The notes beneath the pieces are model-generated. The model saw nothing but the letters and a program-made list of their open reading frames with translations. It had not been told where the DNA came from and did no database searches. From Polytrichum commune (taxonomy: Eukaryota; Streptophyta; Polytrichopsida; Polytrichales; Polytrichaceae): 64,000 bases of DNA. Location: positions 41,183,554 to 41,247,553 of the forward strand of contig OX485803.1 of assembly GCA_950295325.1 (NCBI GenBank). The letters are read 5' to 3'. The first letter of the stretch is position 1. Each line of letters begins with the position of its first letter. A program made the position numbers and the translations under genes. Below, in pieces: positions 25,746 through 37,994 of this stretch.

Positions 25746-25860
25746 GGCCCTGAGGAAGGCAGTCCAAAAATTTGGTTACGCCGGTAAGTGTACACAGCGC
25801 ACGGTATTCTTTAGTAAAAGGCGAAAGAATAGTTCGCTCTGTGCTGAGAACCCGGCTGAC
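25746..25860 (-). ncRNA. U5: U5 spliceosomal snRNA, copy 8
   Basis: The first unit of block B in transcription order. Loop I and its stem are perfect, the Sm site is AATTTTTGG, and the 3' hairpin is GCCTTCCTCAGGGC. The USE is at 25930-25920, 60 bp upstream. It shares its diverged upstream interval with copy 3. Confidence 0.9.
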
Positions 25861-25919
25861 AATTCATGTACTCCATTCTAAGGCTAATTGTATCGTTTGA
25901 GTTGAAAAGTGCTTCCAAA

Positions 25920-25930
25920 CGATGTGGGAA
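25920..25930 (-). promoter_or_regulatory. Plant snRNA upstream sequence element (USE), representative site
   Basis: TTCCCACATCG on the minus strand matches the plant USE consensus RTCCCACATCG at 10 of 11 positions. The same site occurs before copies 1, 2, 3, 6 and 7 (20220-20210, 20803-20793, 21379-21369, 24753-24743, 25343-25333), once with one change (23597-23587), and is broken before copy 5. The roughly 30-bp gap to a TATA-like CATAGTG or TTAGT segment fits the RNA polymerase II class of plant snRNA promoter rather than the shorter-spaced Pol III class. Confidence 0.85.
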
Positions 25931-26311
25931 GATTGATCAACTCACTCTGAGCAGGAACAAGCTGAGGCGCACCCAAGTGGGGGACATCGAATTAGGTGAA
26001 TGAATCTCCCTCGCGGAGTAAGTAGCTAGACCTTGATCAGCAGGTTTTTTAAATGCTTCAAGCAGATACTTCCTCTGGATCGTCCACTCCGGAGTTCATA
26101 TATTGCTCCAGCGCCCTTCATGAGAATTTCATATATTAGTACAACATACATCGTGCATGGCTTACAGCACTTAAACATGGATTTGGTCTTGCTCTCGTGT
26201 TTTGTGGGTGGTCAGTGGAACCGCAAGTTGCGGCCATGTGTTGTGCATAATTTTAAGCTTGCTTCACTTTCACGTACCTAAACCTAGCTGGTCGAAGAGT
26301 GATCCATGTTT

Positions 26312-27071
26312 GTGGTAGTCCCCCCTCCTGTTTGGCTATGGTGCTGTATAGTAATTTGGCAACTGGCATTTACTTGCTTACATTGCAAAGTTGTATTTTT
26401 GTCCAGAAGCAAAGTACATGGATGTGAGTGGTGAGATTCATGGTGGACGCGTTTAGGCTGAAGCAAATTGAGTGTTTGGATTAATTTGGAATAGTGTGCA
26501 TTATGTTGCACTTTGTGCTATTCCACAATGTCACACACTACAATAATCCTCTTTTATCATGCATTCACGTTAATACTACATAATTCCTTAGTATCATGTG
26601 CACTTTGATTGTCGCACTTTGTGTGATGGTATAGAGCTTAGTTGGACAACTATGTTTGCATGGACAAAAACGTCTGCCTCGGCCTTTAGGGTTAGAAAGA
26701 GTGATTGAATGTGGCCATACCTTCACCATGCAGTGGAGAGGTCCTAGGAAGTGTCACACGAATAATATCAAATTTTAGATGAAACTGCTGGCCGATTGGA
26801 ACCCATGACAACATGAAACATGAATATTCCAACAATAACTTCATGGTTGTGCAACTACAACAAAATCTGACACAAAGATTGCTTAATCCTCTTGCAAATT
26901 TGGTTAGTTTAGGCACAATTTAGGTGTTCTCGCAGTAGATCAATTGTTCCATGGGTGGAAGTGGATATGGCATGCCTATGAGAATGGTCGGGCATGTTTT
27001 CCAAATTTAGCAAACATATGGATGACACACATGTAATGTGATGTAGATGAAATGATGTTCTAACCATATTC
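26312..27071. other. Intergenic DNA
   Basis: No gene, RNA or repeat is supported here. It has short unremarkable frames only. Confidence 0.5.
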
Positions 27072-27650
27072 ATGACTTAAGTGGGTCTTAATTAGACACT
27101 TTCTCTCCGCACCCACTTCTCATAGGATTTGAAATACGCAATAACCGTCTTTCTTGGATGGGTACGAATCTAAGGTTTGAATATATTGAATGTATTTTGT
27201 AGAAATAGATATCAAGAAATTTGAAAATGGAAATTTTTTCTGCACAAATTTTGTTAAATTTCAATTGTGTAAATATAAATTTCCCTAAATTTTGACAAAT
27301 TTTAAAATACCCAATGTCCATCAAAGCCACCTAGGTAGGACGGCATTGTGAGATGATAAACAAATCCAAATCACAGTCGTGGCTGCTTTGCTCATAGTTT
27401 TTGGAGGTTGTAGGAATCTCCTATTTATTGTCAAAGTGAAGATTCTCCGAGTTATTAGAAACGATCATAAATTTTACCCGAATTGTGTTGACTATGACGT
27501 CCAGAATGGTGAACAAATTTTGAGCTATAGTCCAATCTCTTGACAATACATGTCTCTTTGGTGTCCGTTCTAGTATTCACACCCACCCATATGCCACTCA
27601 AATGTAGGAGTTTGTTTAAGGTGCGTGACCAAAGTAGGTAGATCTAGCTT
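27072..27650 (-). repeat. Dispersed repeat family R1, copy 3 (inverted)
   Basis: Begins AGTGGGTCTTAATTAGACAC, runs through GCACCCACTTCTCATAGG and GTGAAGATTCTC, and ends near CCACTCAAATGTAGG, the reverse of the copy at 42080. It has no coding capacity. Confidence 0.6.
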
Positions 27651-27699
27651 ATGTCCAAAGCCTCGAGTTGAATTGAATAAACCACAAACCTATGCGACA

Positions 27700-28658
27700 C
27701 ACATTAAGTTTGCTCAAGCCCTTTCGTCCACGACGGAGGGTTTCACATGACCACCGTGAACCCGAAGGCGGAGGTTGGAAGGTGAGTAGAGGGTGGTGTC
27801 TCCTCAGCTAACCCTAACTTGCCTACTTCTCTCAAGAACTTGACCTTTCCCTCCCGTTCAGCTGAAGGTTCCTTGTAGGCCGGCTTTAGCAGGCATGGTG
27901 AAGTGGCAACGCCTTCGCAACCATTGCATGCCTCTCCTTTGCATCGTCGGACACTCCCTTGTCCACTCCTTCATCATCATCGGTTCATCGATTATCTTGC
28001 AATCCATCGTGCTCCGGCATCCCGCGTTCTTCCAATTCACCACCAACATCGCCGCGCCGGTCATGTGCGGGGCAAAAAATCGCCAAGGGTGACTCTATCT
28101 CCGGCAATGGCAAGCTCTCACGTCACAAAGGGTGGCTCGTATTTGGCACTTCCTCTCCCAATTGCAATGGCCACGCATCCGCGGAGTTTCAAAACTAGGG
28201 TTAGGCGTGCGAGGTTTCGTTGTGGTTGGGTTTCTCTTGGATATTAGCTTGGAATAGAATCTATTGTTTGCGTATTTTGACATTTGATCAAGAAGAAAAG
28301 ATACTCTATTATGCTCTTCCACAACGCTTGTGATCATTGACTCTTCGGTGTCCCTAAGATTTGTCATCTTCCGACACCTCGTGGTCGTCGAACGCATTAC
28401 AACATTGTTGCGTTAGTCGTGTCCAAAGCAACAAATTACTAAGGGCGGTTTGTACTATGCGTTGGTTTCGTTGTTTCCAATGGCTACGCATCAAGGAGCC
28501 TCCAACTAAAGCTCAGTCATGCAAGTTTTTGCCAAGGTTCATGTCCCCTTTGACACGAACATTGATGAGATGATTCGTCATGTTTGACACCTAGTGCATT
28601 ACAACTTGAGAGTGGAGAAACATATATTGTGCAAATTGTGCGCACGGCATTGACAACC
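27700..28658 (+). other. GC-richer region upstream of the EF-hand/DI-GA repeat gene
   Basis: Composition is noticeably less AT-rich than its surroundings, and several frames are open. Two segments (around 28105-28190 and 28425-28505) are loosely similar to each other. It may hold promoter, leader or an unrecognised upstream exon of the gene starting at 28659. The reading frame of exon 1 is open back to 28569. Confidence 0.35.
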
Positions 28659-31600
28659 ATGGATTTGGCACTTAAATCTCCTCGGCCGGCGGAGCCTTTT
28701 CTTGAAAAGGCCGAGCCACCCTACGATGCAACATTGGATCATGCGCCTTTTGAAACTTTGAAGGAGTATTATCCATGTCCACCAGCGGGTGTATCAAGGA
28801 CGCTCATGACACAAGACATAGAAGGGGCGCAATCATTTGCAGGCATCAAGGATCCACTGGACCCTATGGTATTGTCCTATCCTTTGGTTCATCTTTGTTT
28901 AAATGTCAATATTGTTCTTCTATGAGGAGTGTTGTTCTTTTCTATGAATCAAATGCTATCCTTATTATTAAAACTTCCAAATGTTCCATAAACATAATTA
29001 TGTGATGGATATTTTGATTGTGCCAATTTGTCATAAAAGAATAACTCAAAAAATTTGGTCAACATTGAAATTACAAATGGCACTCCTAAATCTTCAAAGG
29101 GACCATTTTCTCTTTTGGAGTTGTGACACTTCTTGGAGCTACTAAGGAGAAACCAACATTGATCTAGATGTCCTTAGCCGCGTGATTCCATGGTTGTTAA
29201 CATTATCTAGCTACAAGACAATGTCATTGTCCATGCTAATATGGAGGAGCTTACTAAGATTGTCACTCTTTCTATTGTTGTTTTTTTATCCAGTGTTTGA
29301 ACAAACCATATCCGGATATATGGCTGATCGGTCCTGTTAATAAGAACCAGAAACCCTCTAGGACGCTCCAAACCAATCGGCATATTAGTCCTTTGGACCC
29401 AATTTATCAATTGCCAAGCGGCCCATGTCTCATTCCTCAAGGCGAGAAGGTGACCCTTATAATTTCTTCGCATGGATTAATTTGATGATTTTTAATTGCT
29501 TTGAAGGCAATAGGATGTAGTAATAAGTAGGAATGCATAAAATATTCTCTTCTTTGTAAGTAGACAAGAATAATACAATGTAAAAACGTCCTTCAAATGT
29601 GTTCTAAATTCATGTTAATGAGTGACGGGAGTTTCAAATGAGCATAATCGTATTGGTTTAGAGCAACTCCAACTAAAAGTTTTGAAAAAATACATGCCAA
29701 AAATCATAGCATATGGCATTGTACCATTCCTTGTGTGGTATTATGAGTACTGATGTAGGCAAGAATAAAATAAAATGGTATCAAATATTGACATGTTTCT
29801 TTGGTTTATCCCAAAACACAACATGGTTCCTATTTTTGTTTTGAGGTTAACATGATTACTTTGTCAAGACCTCTCGATGACAAAATTTTAATGTTGCAGA
29901 AGGATGTTGATTCTTCATCCCAAAATGTTACCTTTTTAAAAAGCCTCTCATGACGGGGCTTCAAGGATTTAGGATGAAGAGGAGAAAACGAGGTCTCTCT
30001 TTAGATATGAGAGCCAGTCTCTAAACCCTTGTGGTATTGTCTATGAGAATAACATTCACCTAAACAACTAGGCGTTCCCTCTATTGGTGATGCACACCTT
30101 CATAATAGTTCTATTTGTAACTTGAAAATAGACATCAGTATACATGGATCGGGAGGTGCTAGATCCTAGTATTGCGGATTTTTAGATGTTCTACGTTGAC
30201 AAAAATAAAGTCTGATTTTTGGGTTGTGTTTCGAAAAGGCTTTTAAAAAAATAAAAAATAAAAAATCCTTTTCATGATAGTAAGGTTTATGAATTGTTTA
30301 CCAATATTTTCCCATGCAACCAATCTTGAGAATGACTTCAAACCCTCATGGTCTCCTTGTTACAACAATGGTTCTAAAGCCTTCAAGATACAAGGAAATT
30401 GCCTTTTGGATCATTTTTAAGAGATTCAACATTTAATAATTTAATATCTTGCCTTGGGTTGTATGAACTTATGTAAGAATCTCAACATCAGATTTTCTCG
30501 AAGAGAACGTTCAACTTCATGCTAGACAACAACGACATCCCTGGTGCAAAGGCAGAGTCATACTACAAGTTGCCTTGTAGGTGTATATTGCCAGGCGCAG
30601 ATGTACCAGAGCCATGGAGGGGTTCTAAACCCAAGAAATGGACGTGGATGTAATCCTCTAACCCACACAAAGATTGTAATTGGAAGTCTCTCTAAGAGGG
30701 GAACTTGAAGTTGATGCTAACTTTTTTGGCTAAGACCAACTACATCATTGTAATGTATCACGATTGGTACTCAACTTAAGGTTTTTTTGGATTTGGCCAA
30801 CTTTTTATTGACAATGCAAAAACAATTTGAAGTTGTCTTTAGAAGTATTGTAAATGGTAAACTTTTTTGCAACGGAACTATTTGGATATACAGGAGGAAT
30901 CGGATGTTTTATGGGCAAGGCCTTGAACTACATGACATCAATATCGGGAAAAAACAATTTGGTTTTAGGCGTGCAAGAGAAACAGACCCTCTTGAGCCTA
31001 TATACCCAACTGAGCCTATGGAGACTCCAGAAATAAGTAAGTTGTTTATTCTCTCCAGAGAACACATGAGCAATTTAAGAAATGCCCAAGGATTGATATA
31101 TATATATATATATATATTATTATACTTCTCTTTTCTTATCCCTTCTTTCTTTCTTTCCTTGCATTTTCCTCGGAGCACATATGAATAACATTCTTTGATG
31201 TGTTGAGGTAGGGTGACATGAAATTTAGTGCATATTTCCCTTTATGATATTTTGCATTTGAACACCTTATGTGGGCCACATCATGGTAAAGTGAACAAGA
31301 AAAGTGGGTTGCCCTTCCATTGTGATACAATTTCATGTATAGTAAGGGAAATAAGCCCAATTCTATATAAAATATCATTTCAAGACCATGGAGTCCTCCA
31401 ATGGGTTTGACCTCAACATAGTACAATTTTTTTTGCCTCATTAGTATTATGAAGATACATATGAAGTAGATCCTAAACTAGATGGAAGATTTGAACTAAA
31501 GCCTACTTCATCTCAAAATTTGTTATGATTTGTGTGTATGGTTTAAGTATTTGGCAAGATCATATTGTATGTTAGTGCGCCACATATTTTGAAGCAAAAT

Positions 31601-32354
31601 ACATTTTCTTAAGGTCAACTTCACCTTCACTTTCCGAAAACCAACAATTATGGAAGTCCATTTTACAAACTTTAGAATCTACTTTTATGAATGTAAATCA
31701 TGTTGTTTGCAAATATATTTATGAAAACATCATGACCCATCTTATTAGTAATTTCAATATGAATCGTTATTATTGTCTTGAGTTAAATAAGCAGGAAATG
31801 TGGCTACTTGTGCCTCTAATTTGAGATGGTGCAACTTTTGTTCACTTTATCATGCTCATGCCCATGTTTGTTGATACAAGAGTCGTTACCTTAGATATCT
31901 TAGAATGATGTACTTGGCAAGCAAGCAATATTATATTTAATTAAATAAATAGTTCCAAGATATAAAGTGTGGTGAAGTGGCTTTGCAGAGTCTAGAGTTT
32001 CAATTTGTCTAAAGTAGACACTTGAAGCCCTCAATTATTATTATTATTATTTTATAAGAATAATAATAATCTTTTTGCATCTTGTTGTCTATTAAGACCA
32101 ATTGCATCATCTTTTTCATGCATGTCTGGTATTTGTCTAAAACAGAGTACAAAAGGTTGAAGTTCAGAAGGCTTCCGCCACGACAAAAGAAAACCAATCC
32201 TTGTGAAAGGTTACTTGACACTGTGAGTAACAAAACACCCACAAAACCTCTCTTCCAAGTCTTTGGTGATCATTGTCATGTCTCATAAAACTTGTTTGAA
32301 TGGTTGACAAACCCAAAACATGTCATTGAACTTGTAAAATCTTTTTAGTTAAGA

Positions 32355-32399
<45 letters not shown>

Positions 32400-33547
32400 T
32401 TCTAGTGCCTTACAATCGTTTACACTCAAATGATTGCAGATGTATTGGAGGGCAGAGCAATTGCCGAACATGTGTCGTCATTGGGGTCAACCCCAACCCA
32501 AGGATAATGCGGTAAAAAAGAATCTCTTTTGGAGTCACCAATATCTAAGATCTTAATGAGTTGATCTTAATCCTTTAAATATTTGACACAAGTAGTTGTT
32601 GATGTAATGTATGGGTTTCCCTAGTCGACACTAATCAAATTGCCATCAATCCAGGTTTCGTATGACGCCTTCCGTTATAGCTTGGAGCAATTTGGATTGT
32701 TTTATACTGATGACGAGTTTAATCGTCTTCTCCCCTTTGCAGATCCGGACAAAACGGGAAATTTTCGGTATGTTGACAACACCCGGATTAATACATTAAT
32801 TAACCATGCGAATGATGCAACTATACAATTGAGGTCAATGAGTTTTATGAGTGTCATTGACCGATCCATAATCATGGCTCGGTAACACACTTGGTGTTTG
32901 GACTTTGAGTTACTCATGCTTAATCCACCGAGGCGATTATAGTTGTGATAATGCTTTATGGCTCACTATTGCAAGTAGACATAGGCAACCGATGCCAATA
33001 GTGAATTCCTTATGTTCTACTTAATATCTAATTTGGTGATCATTTGGGTAAAAACATGAGATAAGCGCAGCATGGTCTTGTCGAATTTTTCTCATAGACT
33101 TGTTTGGTTTTCGCTCTAATGTAATTGCAGGTACCTGAATTTCTCGAAACAATTGAGACATAACGACGGGTAAATCTCGGACTGTGTACCTAATTTTCAA
33201 TTTGTATAAGTGGTTTGGTTCATGTAACATATTTGAATGTCAAAAGTAATACAATTGTGATGTTCAGTTAAGCCTCAGTCTTCATTTGCTCACATGAATA
33301 AGGTAGGAGCACCTTACACCAACACCCTCGAAATCTCGCATAATAAGTACATGTTGATTTGAGAATGTTCACCATGTGAACATCAAGGCACCCTAATGGT
33401 TTTGAATGTCAACATAGTTTTTGCTTCAAAAATTTGCATTTATTTCAATATTGCGTGGGCAAAAATAAAAATTACAATGCACTTGGTTTTTCTTTTGTTT
33501 TCTACCTAAGATTCTTCTTCTTCTTTTTTGTTTTGTTTTTGTTTTTG

Positions 33548-33578
<31 letters not shown>

Positions 33579-36500
33579 GTTTATACGACTGCCACATGTA
33601 TGCCAAATACCTTAAGTTCTTAGTTTAAGTGTTCCCAATGTTTGTTGCATGCGTTCAAGTTCCCTATAATTTGAGTAAGATCTACATGGCACATTCATAA
33701 ATAAGGACGAATTTGTATGTCTAACGAATTATGGCTTAAATTGATATTATGCATTTGATTGATACAATGGAAACAATTTCTTTCAATTTTTTTTGCAGGT
33801 TGGAGATAGATATCCCGAAGCCTTTGGGGTTTGACATGGGATATTGGGGAGCCCCCTCATGTTTAGGTCAAGGCTTGAACGTTCTTGAGCATGTTGAAAA
33901 GTACGGGAAAAAGTGTAATACATGGTACGTATTCCTAACTCCCTTCCACATAATTCAATCAAATAGTTGAATTGGTACCATCTTGCAGCAATACAACTTT
34001 GAAGAGTGTACGAGGCAATTTATTTTTATTTTTATTAGAAGCATGTACGAGTCCAATTAATGTATGAAGGGTTAGTATACTTCTCTAGAGGGCACCCATC
34101 ATAGGAGGCATGAAATAAAAGGAAAATCGGAAGACAAATGGCTAGAGGCATCTAAACAATGAAGTTTTGTGCATGTTGGTAGCAAGCATTTTGATCCCAA
34201 TCATGATAGTCATGATAATAGACAAAGATCAGGCAGAAGGTTTAGTTTAGGGCCACTCCATACACGAGACTGAGAGCCCGTGACCATTACACTTCAAGCA
34301 CTCTCATTGGTGGAAAAGGCAGAGCTGGTCCAAGTTCGCTTCACATGCCACGCTTGAGGGACCAACGGAGTATGTGAATGCAAGATGGATGTAAAGTCTA
34401 CATGGAGTCCTACATGGCATCGAATGGATCATGTTTCATGGTCACTTGGATTATTTTCAATAACCTCCTCTTGGAGGTGGGCCTAACACAAAACCAGGAT
34501 ACCATGGCACTCCGAACACTCACAACCGTTGATTTATTTTATTTAATCATGTGTGAGGACCCGCATGAATAGGAATTAATTGAGATAACATTTGGTTGAG
34601 GGTCCGGTCACATATGACTTCACACTACATTTGAGGATCCGTGATCACACTACATGATTTTGGAGGTGGCTTGGACACTTTCTTTTGGGCTCTCACGATT
34701 GCATGGTCACGGCTCTTGGCTCATGTGCAAAGTGGCCCTTAATTGCATGTGCTTTAGGCGTTTGGGAGGCAACATCTAACAAAGATTTGAAAATCGCAAA
34801 ATTACGAGACATTCCGTTTGGCCAAATCGGAAGTCTTAGAGCATAGATCTACATTGATTATCCCAACTAGTGCATGTTTGTTAATGTTCGGAGTTACGTA
34901 GTGCTATAACTATGTAATGAGGATGTAAGAAGTTTACCAAGCAAAGTCATTTATGAACTTCTATAATGTCCGAACCACCTATTGAACATTTGTTCGTAAA
35001 AATTGAATTATTGAGTAAGACGTTATTGTTGCATTGCGTAACTCCGAATAGTCACAAGCACTACTTGGGAAAAGCAATGTAGTGTAAGAGAGTTAGATGA
35101 GGGGAAAAAATACATAAAAGAATACGGAATGAGATTTTCTTTGTCAATGCCTTAGAATGCATCTCTTGATGAGGTCCTAATTGGAATGCATTCCATCAAG
35201 CAGGTATCATATCTTAGAGTGATTTCTTTTCTGAGATTGTTTAGCCTACACTCATATGTACATATGTTTCAGGGAGGAGCACCAACAAATTTATAATCCT
35301 TTGACAGGCAACCCAGTTCCAGTGTGGACCCACAAAATAAAGCCACCACATTTGGATCACGGCCGGTGGAGATCATGCTGGCCATATAAGTAAGTAAAAC
35401 TTCAAGTTTGAGACATCACTATTGGAAATCCAGTGGATTTAATGTCATATTCGTTTGTCAACTTTGCGACATTCTTACTTTCTACTAAGAGAAAGTGTCA
35501 TATTTGTGACATTATTGTGCTCATTAAGTCGACATTAACACAGTCAAAAGTGCTCGATGCATTGATAGGTGTACATGTTGACAAGAGCCTCTTGAAACTT
35601 GAGTTGTATGCGAGATGACTTGAGCATCCATGATCATCGTGATTTTAAACATGACCTTGTTCTAAATATTGAGAAAACCATACTTTAAAAAAATCTTTCA
35701 TTGTCATCTTGCCTTGAACTTCATGGAAAATTGTTACGACTGGCACATAGTTGAGATTCAAGGATGCGCACCCTGTGCGCATTCTCCAGCTCCCCACCAC
35801 TAACTTCCAGTTCATCATGATGAATTTCTATTCTAAGGATATCGGATACAAATATTTGAGTGAAATCTGTGGGTGAAGGTATGAATGGATTCTGAAGAAT
35901 GACCTCCTGCATCATTCCCTTCAAAAGTTCACATTGTGTTAACCACTACTAACAACTTGACTTGAAAATAGACGCCCACCTCACTGATGTTTCGTGGTCT
36001 TCAAGTGACGTAAGAACGCGGAATTCTCAATTGAAAGTGGGTCAAGTGCATCTACTGTGTGGAGTCTTATGGGTTCCTGAGAGCTTGCAGCTACCTAGAG
36101 GTTCTAGCGAAGATCCAAGAAGACGACCACAAGAAAGGTATCACTCAGTATGCGTATTTTCCAAGCTTAACAGGACCTGCTCCTCCTCACAAGAAACTCG
36201 CTGTAGCACCTCCTACAATGCCGATCCGGAAAGTCTCGTTAGCTTCTGCAGAATTGAATCACAGGCCCTCGTCATGCCAGGTAATCACAAAATCATAATC
36301 TTAGACGTACGTTATTGTCATTTTGGAAGCCATTTAGATCCTTTAATTTTTTTGATAAGTAGATGCCATGCTTATAGAGTGGATTATGCTCAGAACGATT
36401 TGTTCCTAGTATGTATCATGCGTACAAAGTGCTCGTGTTGGGTCTCATTGTTTTCAACCATTTTGTTATCATATTGTTATAACTCAATGGTATATTTATA

Positions 36501-37176
36501 AATAAGTAACTCAAGGATTTCCTAGACTCCCAAGTACAATATGAAAGCACACACGCATGTACAGCAACTCGTCAATTTGTCTAGCTTACATAGTCTTATG
36601 TTGATTGATTGCTCTTGGTTCTTTGACTCTTGTTTCCAAATATCTCACGAGGGCATTCCTTCTATAGATTCATTTTGACACGCATTCATTCATGTTAAAT
36701 TGAACAGAACATGGACTCGCTTGCAGATAAAGATCTTTCCACCCATACATGTGAGGTGTGAGAATTTCTTCTTCTGGATTCTAATACGTCCGTAGTGATA
36801 TATTGAAATACATACATTGTATCAACGATCAGGTTGGTTTTAAATTAATCACCTTCATTTCTGATGTTTACTTGATTCAATATATTAATAAAAAGTTCTT
36901 TCATCAAGTTAATTTCACGTATTTTCCTTACTAACCCATACTCACTCGCTACCCATCTCGTGGGTGTCATTACCAATTCTTTTTCATGTGGGTGCAAGAT
37001 TCGGTTTCAGGTGTTAGATTATTCAATTCCTTCGTCGCTTGCAGAAACCAACAAATAAGCAATTCAATTTAGCAGCAGTTGAGACTGCCAAAGGCATGGG
37101 GGCAATGGTGCGCAAGACGACTGCTTCAGAAATCAGAAATCGACAAGACTCGAGGCTTCCCCCTCTCCACTCGTGA
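28659..37176 (+). CDS. DI-x-GA/PLDPxY-repeat protein with a degenerate EF-hand; candidate ciliary (sperm flagellum) protein
   Basis: Eleven exons: 28659-28868, 29294-29449, 30492-30649, 30894-31036, 32146-32222, 32655-32767, 33131-33169, 33799-33924, 35273-35389, 36091-36280 and 37045-37176. Every intron is GT-AG and all phases join to 486 residues. The N-terminal half repeats short motifs: DIEGAQ (about 53-58), DIPGAK (137-142) and LPGAD (155-159), alternating with TNRHISPLDPIYQLPS (97-112) and ETDPLEPIYP. Around 249-290 lies one EF-hand-like unit (YDAFRYSLEQFG, loop DPDKTGNFRYLN). The loop lacks the usual Glu at position 12, so calcium binding is doubtful. A W/P-rich middle (LGFDMGYWGAP, NPVPVWTHK) and a basic tail follow. 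Such repeats recall axonemal and doublet-microtubule proteins of algae and protists, perhaps EFHB/CFAP21-like; that is inference. The start ATG has a good context (ACCATGG), but upstream exons are possible. Confidence 0.7.
32357..32394. repeat. (AT)n microsatellite
   Basis: An uninterrupted AT run of about 38 bp in the intron between exons 5 and 6 of the EF-hand/DI-GA gene. A shorter (TA)n run lies at 31096-31119 and a (TG)n run at 33551-33578, also in introns. Confidence 0.9.
34250..34738. mobile_element. Tourist-like (PIF/Harbinger) MITE, family A, copy 1
   Basis: A 489-bp element in an intron of the EF-hand/DI-GA gene. It starts GGGCCACT and ends AGTGGCCC, with inverted repeats of about 35 bp containing GAGCC-AGAGCC-GTGACC blocks. 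TTA flanks both sides (34247-34249 and 34739-34741), the classic 3-bp target duplication of the superfamily. No transposase is present. Sister copies lie at 60904-61495 and 61907-62405. Confidence 0.88.
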
Positions 37177-37399
37177 GTAAACAGACAGCAATCGTCATAC
37201 ATCCCTTGATAATCCTAATGCATTTACCGATAGAGCATGTGGTGTGGATTAACGTCATAGTGGTTTTGAAATTGAAGTTAATTAACCCCAAGAGGTCGCC
37301 TCATATGACGATATACATCATGTACTTAAAAACAAGCATCTGATCGACTCTTCTGTAATCGTGATACATCTCTTTGCTTTTCTCATCTTGTACAACATA

Positions 37400-37940
37400 C
37401 TACACCGTTTATGGCATTGTGTGATAGTGTCACTTACCCTATTTTGAGGCGTATGTTAGGTTACATTGATTATTAATGACTTCATCACAAGTGTCACCTC
37501 ATGACACTTGGTGTTCAAGTGTGTTTACTAATATTTTGGCATGATTATGTTCTATAATAGTGTTATGAGGTGCATGCCCTATGTTACACGTACAATGGTC
37601 TACAGATTGACTACAGTGTAAACAAATGACACTTGCCTTTAGAATGCTCAAGAATATCTTCCTCTTGCATACTAGAATGTAAAAACATGACACTTGTCAT
37701 TAGTACGTTCAAAATTATCTTCCCCTTGCATACTAAAATGCAAGATTGTCACCTAAAATATCCCAATGTGCTACTCTAAATGTCATCATGTAGATATTTT
37801 TTCACTTGGGAAGATGTTACTTATGTTGACGATTGGAATCATATTGGCAATTAGCAAGCGTGACGCTTTGAGACTTCTAGGCATCTAGTCTAGGCCCTTC
37901 GCAAATAGTGTATGTGACACTAAATACCATAAATGGTGTA
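37400..37940. mobile_element. Terminal-inverted-repeat element, family B, copy 3
   Basis: 541 bp just downstream of the EF-hand/DI-GA gene. The left end CTACACCGTTTATGGCATT mirrors the right end, whose complement reads TACACCATTTATGGTATT; the inner AGTGTCAC block is shared. It is non-autonomous. The superfamily is not certain because no clear target duplication is visible. Confidence 0.65.
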
Positions 37941-37994
37941 CTTTTTATATATCACATAGGTTTTATCATTGGCATGTGTTCAATTGTGGACAGG

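Larger units (their letters stand above)
23137..26311 (-). repeat. Segmental duplication, block B (five U5 units)
   Basis: The counterpart of block A. It starts at AATTTGATCGACACTTAAT and ends at GTGATCCATGTTT. Inside are five tandem units of 577-591 bp, each holding one U5 gene with its own promoter plus a conserved spacer of about 460 bp. Confidence 0.85.

Noticed and set aside
19770-26311. Blocks A and B read as long terminal repeats around an internal region
   Set aside because: The blocks contain tandem U5 genes and differ in unit number. They have no TG/CA ends, primer-binding site or polypurine tract, and the 1.3 kb between them encodes nothing retroelement-like.
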